31,603 bases of DNA from a virus. Positions 1-7,417 of the stretch are shown here, in pieces. Position 1 is the stretch's first letter, and each line of letters begins with the position of its first letter. The stretch lies in IMG/VR virus record IMGVR_UViG_3300032676_000591, positions 1-31,603 of that record. One strand, written 5' to 3'. The position numbers and the translations under genes are program-made. Under the pieces are notes generated by a model. The model saw only the letters and a list, made by a program, of their open reading frames with translations, searched no databases and was not told where the DNA came from.

Positions 1-1262
1 CAAAAATCACAGGTGCTGTGGTTTCTGTGCCGCAGTTTGATCTGGTTCGATATGTTGTAACTGTGGATACAGTGACTACAAGTGGTCCAACGATTGGTGA
101 GTCCGAGTTCAAACAGTTGACAACTGCAGGTGGAACAGAGCAAATTCAAGTGCTTCCAAAAGATGCTGCAAAACCTTTTACGTTGGATTCGATCACACCA
201 GCGACAGCAACGACTAATGGAGATAAAATCATCATTGTTGGAAGTGGTGGTGGTTTTAACGTCCGTATGACGCAATCTGGTGGTTCGGTGGTTATAAGCT
301 CGTCGCTAGCGTCAGGTGCGTTTGTTTTAACCCTTTGGAATAAGTTTACGGCTGGAAGTAACTCGGACAAACTATCGAGCGATCTTTTTAGACGAATGTT
401 AGCCGATAAAGATGCGACACTTTTTGCAAATGATCCTTTAGTTGCAGCGATTCCAGAATGGAATATGAACTGCGTTTTAGGTGATATCGATTTGTCTGGC
501 ATTCCGTTTGCAACGACGCTTTTTGGTGTGTGGTCAGCGGCCAATCGTGGCGCGGCTATAACTAAACGTCACGTGGTTGGCAATCGCCATTGGCAGTATT
601 CATATCCTACGCCGGGTGCAACGTCGGGTGGCTATGCGATTGGACAAAGTTTTAAGTTTTTAGATAAATTTGGCATTGTTCATGAGCGAAAGATTATTGG
701 TGTCGGTTATGCGATGAATGATGTAGTAGTTGCCATGTTGGATTCAGACTTGCCTGACTCGGTAACACCATTACAAATTGCGGGTGATTGGTTTGTTCGC
801 AATGTGGTTCAAGGTGCATCTTCTTGCTCTTGTTTTGTCGGATCGGCGATGTTTTTCATTGATCAATTCGCCAATTGTTGTATTCAGTTGGGGGAAAGTG
901 GACAAAATAACACACAAACTTTTATCGAGAATGGTCATACTTACACGAATAGTATGGATCAAATTCATTTTCGTAATCTCGAATTCTATAGTAGCACTTT
1001 TCCGACGGTTACTTTTACACCTGACACTTTTGCAGGTAAAAAAGACTTGCGTAAGACTGGAATCGTGGGAGATTCTGGAAGTGCTTGTTGCATTTTAAGT
1101 GGAACTACTCCTATTCTTCTCGGCACCATGTGGTATGGTAACGCCTGCACGAACCTTTCGAGTTACAATGGTGCACTTGTGAATGAAGCGATTGTGAACG
1201 TTGATACAAACGCGGGTATTTCCACAGGTTACACAGTGACAATTTTTGCGTCGCCACTTTAA
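1..1262 (+). CDS. Virion/tail protein with trypsin-like serine protease domain (5' end outside window)
   Basis: The reading frame is open to the left edge, so the N-terminus is missing. The first usable start inside the window is GTG at 18, and residue numbers count from there. The C-terminal half carries a recognisable chymotrypsin-fold triad: a histidine in ITKRHVVGN (His185), an aspartate in a hydrophobic strand (Asp235 in MNDVVVAM, or Asp242), and the nucleophile in GDSGSACC (Ser353). The stretch after it (TPILLGTMWYGN) fits the strand that normally follows the serine. Residues 1-110 are Thr/Ser/Gly-rich and look like beta-structured virion protein. There is no signal peptide in the visible part. 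It precedes the lysis genes, so a tail fibre, spike or other distal virion protein that cleaves itself or a surface protein is the likely role. The protease fold is well supported; virion location is inferred. Confidence 0.7.
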   Translation, partial: KITGAVVSVPQFDLVRYVVTVDTVTTSGPTIGESEFKQLTTAGGTEQIQVLPKDAAKPFTLDSITPATATTNGDKIIIVGSGGGFNVRMTQSGGSVVISSSLASGAFVLTLWNKFTAGSNSDKLSSDLFRRMLADKDATLFANDPLVAAIPEWNMNCVLGDIDLSGIPFATTLFGVWSAANRGAAITKRHVVGNRHWQYSYPTPGATSGGYAIGQSFKFLDKFGIVHERKIIGVGYAMNDVVVAMLDSDLPDSVTPLQIAGDWFVRNVVQGASSCSCFVGSAMFFIDQFANCCIQLGESGQNNTQTFIENGHTYTNSMDQIHFRNLEFYSSTFPTVTFTPDTFAGKKDLRKTGIVGDSGSACCILSGTTPILLGTMWYGNACTNLSSYNGALVNEAIVNVDTNAGISTGYTVTIFASPL

Positions 1263-1263
1263 T

Positions 1264-1599
1264 ATGTCTAAAACCGACACAGAACGTCTCGAAGAAGAAA
1301 TGCAAAAACTACCGCGAATTGCTAATTTGTGGGGTTTGCTTGCATATGTTCTCGGGCATAATGGCATTTTTGTCACCGCTTGTATCGTTCTGATCGGTGT
1401 TCAGATTGCTGAAAAACGCGAGTGCGACGTACAGATTTTAGCTGTCCTGACCTCAAACGGACGTATTCTTGCAGATCTTACCAAGTCAGTGTCTGAAAAT
1501 GATCTTCGCGATCAGCGGAGTCTCGAGGATATGAAACCAATAGTCACTCACATTGAATCCGAATTGAGAGATATTAAATCTGAACTACAAAAACGATGA
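1264..1599 (+). CDS. Single-pass membrane protein with C-terminal coiled coil, inner-membrane spanin or holin candidate
   Basis: This 111-residue protein starts at the ATG one base after the stop of the protease gene. An in-frame ATG at 1246 would overlap that gene and is less likely. A charged N-terminus of about 32 residues is followed by one hydrophobic segment (residues 33-49, GIFVTACIVLIGVQIA). The charged, heptad-like tail ends in ELRDIKSELQKR. That layout fits an i-spanin, or a membrane protein that oligomerises through its tail. It overlaps the next gene, a lipoprotein, by four bases (ATGA), which suggests translational coupling and resembles paired i-spanin/o-spanin genes. No sequence family was recognised, and a holin cannot be excluded. 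Confidence 0.6.
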   Translation: MSKTDTERLEEEMQKLPRIANLWGLLAYVLGHNGIFVTACIVLIGVQIAEKRECDVQILAVLTSNGRILADLTKSVSENDLRDQRSLEDMKPIVTHIESELRDIKSELQKR

Positions 1600-1811
1600 A
1601 ACAAAAATTGATGATCCTTCTTGCCGCTGTTGTGACTACGAGTTGTGTTAATTCGACTGATTCGACTACGAAAATTACTACAAAATCTGTCGATCCCGCA
1701 GTGTTGAGTGCGTCACTTGCCATCGGCAAAGTACTCGTTTCGAGTGTGCAAGCACTGATCGAAGCTGAAGTTGCAAAACAAGTGGCAAAGATCAACCCGC
1801 CTGCGAAATGA
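1596..1811 (+). CDS. Small lipoprotein, outer-membrane spanin candidate
   Basis: This 71-residue protein begins with a Lys-containing N-terminus, a hydrophobic stretch (LMILLAAVVTTS) and a cysteine at residue 17 in a lipobox-like context (VTTSC), so it should be exported and lipidated. The mature part is about 55 residues, Ser/Thr/Val/Ala-rich, with a likely amphipathic helix (ALIEAEVAKQVAKI). Its start overlaps the stop of the upstream membrane protein by four bases, and its stop overlaps the next start in the same way. A lipoprotein beside a membrane-anchored coiled-coil protein in a lysis cassette suggests an o-spanin for disrupting the outer membrane of a Gram-negative host. Function is inferred from architecture and position. 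Confidence 0.6.
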   Translation: MKQKLMILLAAVVTTSCVNSTDSTTKITTKSVDPAVLSASLAIGKVLVSSVQALIEAEVAKQVAKINPPAK

Positions 1812-1987
1812 ACTGGAAACACTACAAAACAACTGCTGCCGGCGTTGTCTGCATTGTCGGTACAATTTGCGTTGCACTCTTCTCGCTTTATCAGGGTGAG
1901 CACGTTGATTGGTCGTCAGTTGCAGTTCGTTTATCCATTGGCTGGGGGTTGATCAAAGCGGCAGATGCACCTAACCCAAAGCCGTGA
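1808..1987 (+). CDS. Very small membrane protein, holin candidate
   Basis: This 59-residue ORF is easily missed by length cut-offs. It starts at ATG 1808, overlapping the lipoprotein stop (ATGA), and ends at TGA 1985-1987, overlapping the next start (GTGA). It contains a hydrophobic segment near residues 11-26 (AGVVCIVGTICVALFSLY) and a second weaker one around SVAVRLSIGWGLIKAA. Two short hydrophobic helices with a charged N-terminus (MNWKHYK) fit a class II-type holin. The unbroken chain of four-base overlaps on both sides is the best evidence that it is real. Confidence 0.6.
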   Translation: MNWKHYKTTAAGVVCIVGTICVALFSLYQGEHVDWSSVAVRLSIGWGLIKAADAPNPKP

Positions 1988-2298
1988 TACCTGCAATTAT
2001 TACGACTGTTCTCGAAACCGTGATTGCTCTTGCAAAAGCATACACGGTCAACATCGAGTTCAAGACAAAAGAATCAGTTTATCTCCACAATGAAAACCTT
2101 ATCAAACAAGATACTGAACTTGCGGTCATGGCTGCTAGTATCACTCCTGACACTGCTCAGTCTGTCATGCTCGAATACGACCGGCTTGAGCAAGGCCGCA
2201 ACCGCCTCTGTGAACTCATCCGCTCTTCGGGCGCCACTATCAGTGATTCTCCAACCCCACGTGCCATACCAGTTCAAGGAGGGAGTTCTAACGCTTGA
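1984..2298 (+). CDS. Hypothetical protein in the lysis cassette
   Basis: This 104-residue protein is read from GTG at 1984, whose GTGA overlaps the preceding stop. No ATG alternative preserves the chain of overlaps. The N-terminus is hydrophobic or amphipathic (MIPAIITTVLETVIALAKAY). It is followed by a helical charged region (residues 25-80, ending RLEQGRNRLCELIRSS) that could form a coiled coil, and a Pro/Ser-rich tail. A second ORF with a lipoprotein signal lies in the +1 frame of its 3' two thirds and runs past its stop. The pair resembles embedded Rz/Rz1 spanin genes, with this as the inner-membrane partner. However, the N-terminal segment is only weakly membrane-like, so the role stays open. 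Confidence 0.5.
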   Translation: MIPAIITTVLETVIALAKAYTVNIEFKTKESVYLHNENLIKQDTELAVMAASITPDTAQSVMLEYDRLEQGRNRLCELIRSSGATISDSPTPRAIPVQGGSSNA

Positions 2299-2371
2299 TG
2301 AAGAGCAACAGTTTTACTCCAAGGCTGCGTGGCTTTGGGCGCTTCAAACTGGCCAAGAACGTAAAAAATAA
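2090..2371 (+). CDS. Nested +1-frame lipoprotein candidate (Rz1-like)
   Basis: This is a 93-residue ORF starting at ATG 2090, in the +1 frame relative to the 1984-2298 gene. It begins with a basic N-terminus (MKTLSNKILNLR), a 12-15 residue hydrophobic core (SWLLVSLLTLLSLS) and a cysteine, a recognisable type II signal peptide with a slightly non-canonical lipobox (LSLSC). It extends 73 bases beyond the host gene's stop and ends 5 bases before the next gene, filling a stretch that would otherwise be empty. Embedding a lipoprotein in the +1 frame of a neighbour is the classical o-spanin (Rz1) arrangement. A chance frame is possible, because no codon-level test was done. If real, the cassette encodes two lipoproteins. 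Confidence 0.45.
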   Translation: MKTLSNKILNLRSWLLVSLLTLLSLSCSNTTGLSKAATASVNSSALRAPLSVILQPHVPYQFKEGVLTLDEEQQFYSKAAWLWALQTGQERKK

Positions 2372-2376
2372 CTACC

Positions 2377-2889
2377 ATGACTCTCGAAGAACGAATTGAT
2401 CTCATGCGACACGGTCGCCTGCTTAAGATACTCGACAACGGTTCGATCGTTTTTTGCGTTGACGATGCAATTCGTTTCATCGGGGACATGGACATTGACT
2501 CCGACGGTGGACCAAACGTCGATCACGATCCTTGCTGGCAACCTGACACAACCCTCCACTTCAATGGACACGCAATCAACTCACAGATTGTCCCCTACGT
2601 TGTCGCTCCTATCGGATTGTTCGAGAAGGTTAAAGGCATTGGTCTTGGTTGCAAATGCATCATTACCCATCTTAAAAACAAACTCTCATGCGATGCCGTA
2701 TGCGCAGATCTCGGACCAGCAACCAAAGACGGTGAAGGTTCTGCGGCACTGGCACGGCGACTTGGCGTCAATCCAAACTCACGCACTGGTGGTGAAGACC
2801 GCCCGGTGGTGTTTTACGAACTCTACGTTGGCATTCCGGCAATAATCGACGGCGTGACATATGATCTTCAACCTCTGCATTCGAGATAG
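2377..2889 (+). CDS. GH75 (chitosanase-like) hydrolase, putative endolysin
   Basis: This 170-residue protein resembles glycoside hydrolase family 75. It has the acidic DMDIDSDGGP segment (37-46), then DPCWQPDTTLHF, then VPYVVAP (72-78), then a strand ending in ADLGP (110-114), the DGEGSAALARRLGV helix (118-131) and a closing FYELYVGIPA strand. Asp111 and Glu120 are the likeliest acidic catalytic residues by analogy with the family. Known GH75 enzymes cleave beta-1,4-glucosamine polymers. In a phage lysis cassette, directly after holin- and spanin-like genes, peptidoglycan glycan is the expected substrate. There is no signal peptide, so release would depend on the holin. Four cysteines lie at 27, 53, 92 and 94, with more at 105 and 109. 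Family assignment is by motif recognition and should be tested by a profile search. Confidence 0.65.
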   Translation: MTLEERIDLMRHGRLLKILDNGSIVFCVDDAIRFIGDMDIDSDGGPNVDHDPCWQPDTTLHFNGHAINSQIVPYVVAPIGLFEKVKGIGLGCKCIITHLKNKLSCDAVCADLGPATKDGEGSAALARRLGVNPNSRTGGEDRPVVFYELYVGIPAIIDGVTYDLQPLHSR

Positions 2890-2893
2890 TCCT

Positions 2894-2908
2894 ATTAAGG
2901 CGCTTAAC
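2894..2908 (+). repeat. Skew-switch palindrome, site 1 (ATTAAGGCGCTTAAC)
   Basis: This is an imperfect inverted repeat with arms TTAAG/CTTAA around an asymmetric centre, lying in the 23-base gap between the GH75 gene and the terminase start. By hand count, 2341-2880 contains about 123 G to 145 C, and 2941-3300 contains about 118 G to 61 C, so the skew jumps at the site. It matches the other five sites at all ten invariant positions. It occupies the place where a ribosome binding site for the terminase gene would be expected. Confidence 0.85.
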
Positions 2909-2912
2909 AAGT

Positions 2913-4436
2913 ATGGTTTCCGCATTACAACAGATTGAAAGTATCCGTGATTTGAGGCGCTTGGAGCAACTCAAGACGGATTTTGGTCTGTTGTTTTATG
3001 AGCCGCATAAAAAGCAGTGCGAGTTTCACGAGGCTGGGGCGATTAAGCGACGGTATGTGAGGACGGGGAATCGATTTGGAAAGTCTACGATGGGTGCCGC
3101 CGAGGATTGTGCATGGGCGTTGGGAGAACGTCCTTGGTACAAGAAAGGTGATCCTCGACGGCACGTTGGGATTCCGCAGCATAGCACCAAGGGATTGATT
3201 ATTGTCGCTGACTGGGATAAGGTGCACGAAATTTTCACCAATCCTGTAAAGGGTGTCGGTCAAGGGAAGTTGTTCAAGTTTTTGCCGAAGGATAAGATTG
3301 TTAAGTTTAATCGGCATAACTCTGGGATGATCGCGGAGATCACGGTGATGAATATATGGGGCGGTGAGAGTACGATCGTGATGGATACGGTGAAGTCGTA
3401 TCAGGCGAATCCGATGGGACAGGAGAGTTCGGACTGGGATTGGATTCATATTGATGAGCCGTGTCCGAAGGATATGTGGGTGGCGAATAGTCGTGGTTTG
3501 ATTGACAGAAATGGAAGTGCGTGGTTTACGTGCACGCCGATCAATCATCCGTGGATCAATGATATGTTTGTACCGAGAGATCAGTTTCGGTTGAATAGTG
3601 GTGAGGTGATTAAGAAGGACTTGAATCACTGGATGTGTGTTGGGACGTCATTTGATAATCCGTATAATCCGGTCGAGGCGATCGATATGTTTATGGATAA
3701 TCTGACAGACGCGGAGAAAGGGTGTCGAATTCAAGGAATTCCACTCGCGCTTTCTGGGTTAGTTTATAAGGAGTTTCACCCTTCGGACTCGTTGTATAGA
3801 GGGACGCCAAGTGGATGGGAGGGGCCAATGACGCCTCCGGAGAACTATACGATTCGACTCGCAATAGATCCACATCCTCAGGTTCCTCATGCCGTGTTGT
3901 TTGCAGCGACGAGTCCGGAGGGGATTGTGTATTTCTTCGCTGAGATTTTTCGGAAGTTGAGTGCACAGCAGTTGTGTGAAGCGATTCATGAGATTACGGC
4001 GGGTCGTTATGTGCATATTAATCTTTGTGATCCTGCGGCTTATATTCCCTCGAATATAGATCAGAGCGTTATGGCCGACGTTTTAATAGAAGGAGGTGTA
4101 TTCGTTGAAAAGGCCAGTAAGGATTTGAGCCGCGGGATCATTACCACGCAGACTGCATTGAATGAGACGCTCACGAGTCCGTTGGGTGTGAAGTCGCGTA
4201 AGATTTTGTTTGGCGAACATTTGCAAGAGACGAGGTGGGAGTTTGATCATTATACGTGGAATCCCGCGAGGCCGAATAAGCCGATTGATAAGCATGATCA
4301 TATGATGGAGAATTTGTATCGACTTGTGCTTGAGGGGTTAGATTATGTAAAACCTGATTCTGACGCGGAGTATATGTATATTTCGAATGGCGTTCCGCAA
4401 CATAGCAAATTTACTATACCACAAAATGGACGATAG
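2913..4436 (+). CDS. terL: Terminase large subunit
   Basis: This 507-residue protein is the ATP-driven DNA packaging motor with a nuclease that cuts genome concatemers. The ATPase half has a Walker A motif TGNRFGKST (51-59), a Walker B strand ending in IHIDEP (178-183) with the catalytic Glu after Asp, and a coupling motif FTCTP (205-209). The C-terminal RNase H-like nuclease shows LAIDP (Asp319), an acidic strand FFAEIF (Glu344), LCDPAA (Asp373) and a His/Asp-rich end (DKHDHMMEN). Length is typical for TerL. No small terminase subunit is recognisable next to it. The start is ATG 2913, with no Shine-Dalgarno but the palindrome 4 bases upstream. The 3' end overlaps the portal start. Confidence 0.93.
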   Translation: MVSALQQIESIRDLRRLEQLKTDFGLLFYEPHKKQCEFHEAGAIKRRYVRTGNRFGKSTMGAAEDCAWALGERPWYKKGDPRRHVGIPQHSTKGLIIVADWDKVHEIFTNPVKGVGQGKLFKFLPKDKIVKFNRHNSGMIAEITVMNIWGGESTIVMDTVKSYQANPMGQESSDWDWIHIDEPCPKDMWVANSRGLIDRNGSAWFTCTPINHPWINDMFVPRDQFRLNSGEVIKKDLNHWMCVGTSFDNPYNPVEAIDMFMDNLTDAEKGCRIQGIPLALSGLVYKEFHPSDSLYRGTPSGWEGPMTPPENYTIRLAIDPHPQVPHAVLFAATSPEGIVYFFAEIFRKLSAQQLCEAIHEITAGRYVHINLCDPAAYIPSNIDQSVMADVLIEGGVFVEKASKDLSRGIITTQTALNETLTSPLGVKSRKILFGEHLQETRWEFDHYTWNPARPNKPIDKHDHMMENLYRLVLEGLDYVKPDSDAEYMYISNGVPQHSKFTIPQNGR

Positions 4437-6366
4437 AATTTTTAATGAATTGAATCAACAGACGATGACGGACTTTCACGTTCGTTTGTTGGAGCATTGT
4501 CGGACACGGATCAATCGTTCGCGTACGAAGATGAGTACGTATTTTGATGGTTGGGATTTGCGGCATAATACATATAAATCAACACGTGCTCAGGATAAAC
4601 AAGATCGAAAGGCGAAGGAGGAGGGACGGCCAGAAAAGCAGGTGTTACCCTTTACGTATGCGAAGGTTAATACGTTCCAGAGTTTTGTTATGTCGTTGTA
4701 CACGCAGCGACCCGGTGTGTTTGAACTCGAGCCGCAAGGTGGTGAAGATCAGGACTATCGGATTCTGGCAGAGAAGATGCTTAACTATGATATACGAACC
4801 AATGGATTTACGCGCGTACTCCGACAGCATGTTAAAGATATTGCGAAGTTTGGTGTCGGTATTCTCAAGCATTCGTGGGAAGAGGATTATGTGTATGTTC
4901 CGAAGGAGACGAGTGAGACAAAGACGATCTTCGGGATTCCGTGGAAGGCTGGGACGTCTAAGACGGTGGATAAGGTTTGCAAGCGGAAGGGGAACAAGGT
5001 AACTGCGACGAGTCCATATAACTTCTTGCCTGATCCGCGATATACGTTGGTTGATTTTCAGAAGGGTGAGTTTTGCGCCGACGAGTGCGATTACTCGCGT
5101 GGAGAGTTGCTGCGTATGGAGAATGAAAAGAAGGTCGCTGGCGTGGAATTTATCACTCCAATGCCGACGAATCTTTCATATTCGTTTGCGCCTTATTTGA
5201 AACGTTCGCAGCTCAATTGGGACAATCCGGAAAAGACTCCGAATATTGTGCGGTTGACGGAAGTGCAGATCAAACTCACGCCGTGTGATTTTTTGTTGGT
5301 TGACGGAACTCCGATGGGAGAGGAAAAGTTTCCAGTCTTGTTTTTGGTTTGGATGACGAATAGTTCTCGTATCGTTCGCTGCGAACCTATGGGTTACTTG
5401 CACGGTGAGTTTACATACGAGGTCGCGCAATATGACGAAGACTCGCATGAGTTTGTTGGTCAATCGCTTCCGGAGATTCTTGACCGCCTGCAGGAAACTG
5501 CTGATTGGTTTATGAATGCGCGGGTTGAAAGCGTGACTCGTACGATTGATAATCAACTTGTTGTCGATCCTCTCGGTGTGGAAATGGCCACGATCACGAA
5601 TCGCTCGCGGGTGATTTTGTTAAAGAAAGGTGCGGCTCGCACGGGCGTTGATCGTTATATTAAACAGCTTGAGGTTCAAGACGTTACCGCACGGCACATG
5701 GAAGATATTTCCGGAATTCATGGTTTTATGGACACAGTGTCTGGTGTGAATGAAAATGCACAAGGCCAGTATAATGCGGGACGGCGTTCGGCGACTGAAG
5801 CACGTGTTGTCACGCAAGGTGCAGCAGCCCGTCTTAAAGGCACCGCACTTGCGATCTGGGACGCTTCGGTGGCAGCAAGCGGATATAAGATGCTTTTGAA
5901 TCTTCGTCAAGGTTTAACTCCCGAAGATGTGATTCAAATTGCCGGGCAAGAATACGCGCAAAAGCCTGAGTTGATCGCGGCTTTTCTCGCAGATTCCGCG
6001 ACCCTTGCTCGGCAAACTGATTTCTTTGTTTATGATGGCACACTTGCAAGTGAGAAAGCCTACCTCGCACAAACTCTCAAAGAACTGTTCCAAGAAGTTC
6101 TTGCACTCGGTCCGCAAGGTCTTGTCAATCTCGACATCTCTCCGAAACTCATCCTCGAAAACATTTACGAACTCCTCGGTGTCGGTGCAATCTCACAATT
6201 TGCACTTTCCAAAGATCCTCAGACTTTGCAAAACGCCGTAGCACAGATCGTCCAACAACAAGTTCAACAAGCAATACAACAATATGTCCAACAACTCTCA
6301 AGTGGTCAGGGTGCAGGCGGATCTGGACAAGGACCAAATGCGCCGGCTCCAGCAGGAACTGTATGA
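4426..6366 (+). CDS. Portal protein
   Basis: This 646-residue protein forms the dodecameric ring through which DNA enters and leaves the capsid. The chosen start, ATG 4426, overlaps the terminase by 11 bases; an in-frame ATG at 4387 would give a 50-base overlap and adds a poor N-terminus. The size, the position right after TerL and the layout fit podovirus portals. There is an Arg/Lys-rich N-terminus (RTRINRSRTKMSTYFDGWD), a long mixed alpha/beta core, a helical region rich in Ala/Gln (residues about 480-540), and a Gln-rich low-complexity tail (QQQVQQAIQQYVQQL) ending in Gly/Pro/Ala. The tail overlaps the next gene by 83 bases, which may explain its biased composition. Assignment rests on position and architecture more than on a signature motif. 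Confidence 0.85.
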   Translation: MDDRIFNELNQQTMTDFHVRLLEHCRTRINRSRTKMSTYFDGWDLRHNTYKSTRAQDKQDRKAKEEGRPEKQVLPFTYAKVNTFQSFVMSLYTQRPGVFELEPQGGEDQDYRILAEKMLNYDIRTNGFTRVLRQHVKDIAKFGVGILKHSWEEDYVYVPKETSETKTIFGIPWKAGTSKTVDKVCKRKGNKVTATSPYNFLPDPRYTLVDFQKGEFCADECDYSRGELLRMENEKKVAGVEFITPMPTNLSYSFAPYLKRSQLNWDNPEKTPNIVRLTEVQIKLTPCDFLLVDGTPMGEEKFPVLFLVWMTNSSRIVRCEPMGYLHGEFTYEVAQYDEDSHEFVGQSLPEILDRLQETADWFMNARVESVTRTIDNQLVVDPLGVEMATITNRSRVILLKKGAARTGVDRYIKQLEVQDVTARHMEDISGIHGFMDTVSGVNENAQGQYNAGRRSATEARVVTQGAAARLKGTALAIWDASVAASGYKMLLNLRQGLTPEDVIQIAGQEYAQKPELIAAFLADSATLARQTDFFVYDGTLASEKAYLAQTLKELFQEVLALGPQGLVNLDISPKLILENIYELLGVGAISQFALSKDPQTLQNAVAQIVQQQVQQAIQQYVQQLSSGQGAGGSGQGPNAPAPAGTV

Positions 6367-6601
6367 TTTCAAAAAGACGTCTCTCTATCAACACTGGAAA
6401 GACCACTTTCAAACTCTCATTGACTCGACGATCGAGAACATTCTCGAGGTCGATCTCAAAGGACCAGAAACCCTTTATGCACGCGAAGGGTGGATAGGTG
6501 AAGCTCGAAGTGCGAGACTGCAAATCGGATGGTTTGAAGTTCTCGAACTCGAACTCGAACAACAACTGCGTGATCTGCAAACAACACAAAACGAATCCTA
6601 G
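6284..6601 (+). CDS. Small helical protein between portal and scaffold
   Basis: This 105-residue, strongly helical protein (DKDQMRRLQQELYDFKKTS, ELELEQQLRDLQ) has no recognised family. Start ATG 6284 gives an 83-base overlap with the portal gene. An alternative ATG at 6338 shortens the overlap to 29 bases and removes 18 residues. The longer form is preferred because the segment before residue 19 continues the same charged helical character and the overlapping portal tail is low-complexity. A short run of near-identical hexamers at 6542-6560 encodes LELELE. Short proteins in this position in other podoviruses are often linked to capsid assembly or closure, but nothing in the sequence proves that here. 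Confidence 0.65.
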   Translation: MSNNSQVVRVQADLDKDQMRRLQQELYDFKKTSLYQHWKDHFQTLIDSTIENILEVDLKGPETLYAREGWIGEARSARLQIGWFEVLELELEQQLRDLQTTQNES

Positions 6602-6603
6602 AT

Positions 6604-7374
6604 ATGAACCTCGACGACCTAGACGATGACGAAATCATCGACGACTCCTCCAATCTCAATGCCGATGGCAATGTGATTGTCAAAGTGCCTGACGATGATG
6701 CGTCAACCACAAAATCGCCCGCATTCGATCCAACCTCTCTTGCGACTGCAGTTTCCGAAGCTGTTGCAACGCAACTCCAAGCACACGCCTCCTCGCAACC
6801 TGCACCGCAAATGACGCCTCAGCAACTTGCTGAGCACTATGCCATTTGGGATCCGAATGAAGGTTTCATTAATGGGCTTAATGCGTTGACGGACGCTGAT
6901 GCAACACCTGCGCAGAAGAAGAAGATCTTCGAGGATATGCGGGATGGGATTATGCAGCAGGCGTTTCGTGCGTCGCAGTTGGTGGTGGCGCAGGAGACAC
7001 AGAAGATGCGGGCTGAGTTGGCACCGGCGGTGCAGTATGCGCAACAGCGGCAAGCGAAGAATGTGATGAAGGAATTTGTTACAAAGTATCCTGCGTTGAA
7101 TGGGCAGACTGAGTTGGTTGATGCGGTGATTGCGAACCTCGCGCAGCAGAATTTCAAGCCTAAGTCGAAAGACGAGGCTTACGAGAAAGTGGCGAAGATT
7201 GCGGAGAAGATCCTGCAAGGGGTTAATCCACAATTTTCGTTGAAAACCAGTGGCGGCTCTGGCGGGAAACCCGGCATGGCTAGTACTAATATGGGTGGTG
7301 TTGGTGGTGGTGGGAAACCGAATGCGCCAGTGAATGGCGAGAGAGGTAAACTTGCTGCCTTCTGGCAACGTTAA
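6604..7374 (+). CDS. Scaffold-like capsid assembly protein
   Basis: This 256-residue protein lies immediately before the capsid gene, the usual place for a scaffold. It has a very acidic N-terminus (NLDDLDDDEIIDDSS), a low-complexity Ala/Gln/Pro region (about 45-75), a long charged helical middle (residues 100-150, 170-210) rich in Gln and Lys, and a Gly/Asn-rich linker (about 215-245) leading to a basic end (ERGKLAAFWQR) of the kind that contacts capsid protein in other phages. Residues 89-93 (INGLN) are encoded by the skew-switch palindrome at 6868. Codon choice changes sharply there: C-ending codons before, G-ending codons after. No protease motif was seen. Confidence 0.75.
   Translation: MNLDDLDDDEIIDDSSNLNADGNVIVKVPDDDASTTKSPAFDPTSLATAVSEAVATQLQAHASSQPAPQMTPQQLAEHYAIWDPNEGFINGLNALTDADATPAQKKKIFEDMRDGIMQQAFRASQLVVAQETQKMRAELAPAVQYAQQRQAKNVMKEFVTKYPALNGQTELVDAVIANLAQQNFKPKSKDEAYEKVAKIAEKILQGVNPQFSLKTSGGSGGKPGMASTNMGGVGGGGKPNAPVNGERGKLAAFWQR
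6868..6882 (+). repeat. Skew-switch palindrome, site 2 (ATTAATGGGCTTAAT)
   Basis: This copy lies inside the scaffold-like gene, in frame as Ile-Asn-Gly-Leu-Asn. Hand counts give about 56 G to 95 C in 6541-6840 and about 104 G to 54 C in 6901-7200, a sharp inversion of strand composition within one continuous reading frame. It is the most divergent copy (centre GGG, final T) but keeps the invariant TTAA and GCTTAA blocks. Confidence 0.8.
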
Positions 7375-7417
7375 GTTGCGAAGTTAGTTAACAAAAGAAA
7401 CAAAGAAACAAAGAAAT
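7375..7417 (+). promoter_or_regulatory. A-rich leader of the capsid gene, no Shine-Dalgarno
   Basis: The 43 bases before the capsid start contain three near-repeats of a purine/A-rich unit (AACAAAAGAAACAAAGAAAC and onward to the ATG) and no GGAG-like element. Similar AACAA-rich leaders precede the 8830 gene and the 29166 gene. A-rich unstructured leaders can replace the SD element in SD-independent translation, as known for Bacteroidota. No confident promoter box or terminator hairpin is visible here. Confidence 0.5.

Noticed and set aside
2894-2908. Site 1 as a simple operator or promoter of the terminase gene
   Set aside because: The same element occurs inside coding sequences and in genes of the opposite strand, so a gene-specific regulatory role does not explain the set.
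2925-3629. Long minus-strand ORF (234 codons) opposite the terminase gene
   Set aside because: It is a mirror of a well-supported terminase frame in G-rich sequence, with an Arg/His/Ile-rich translation and no recognisable domain.
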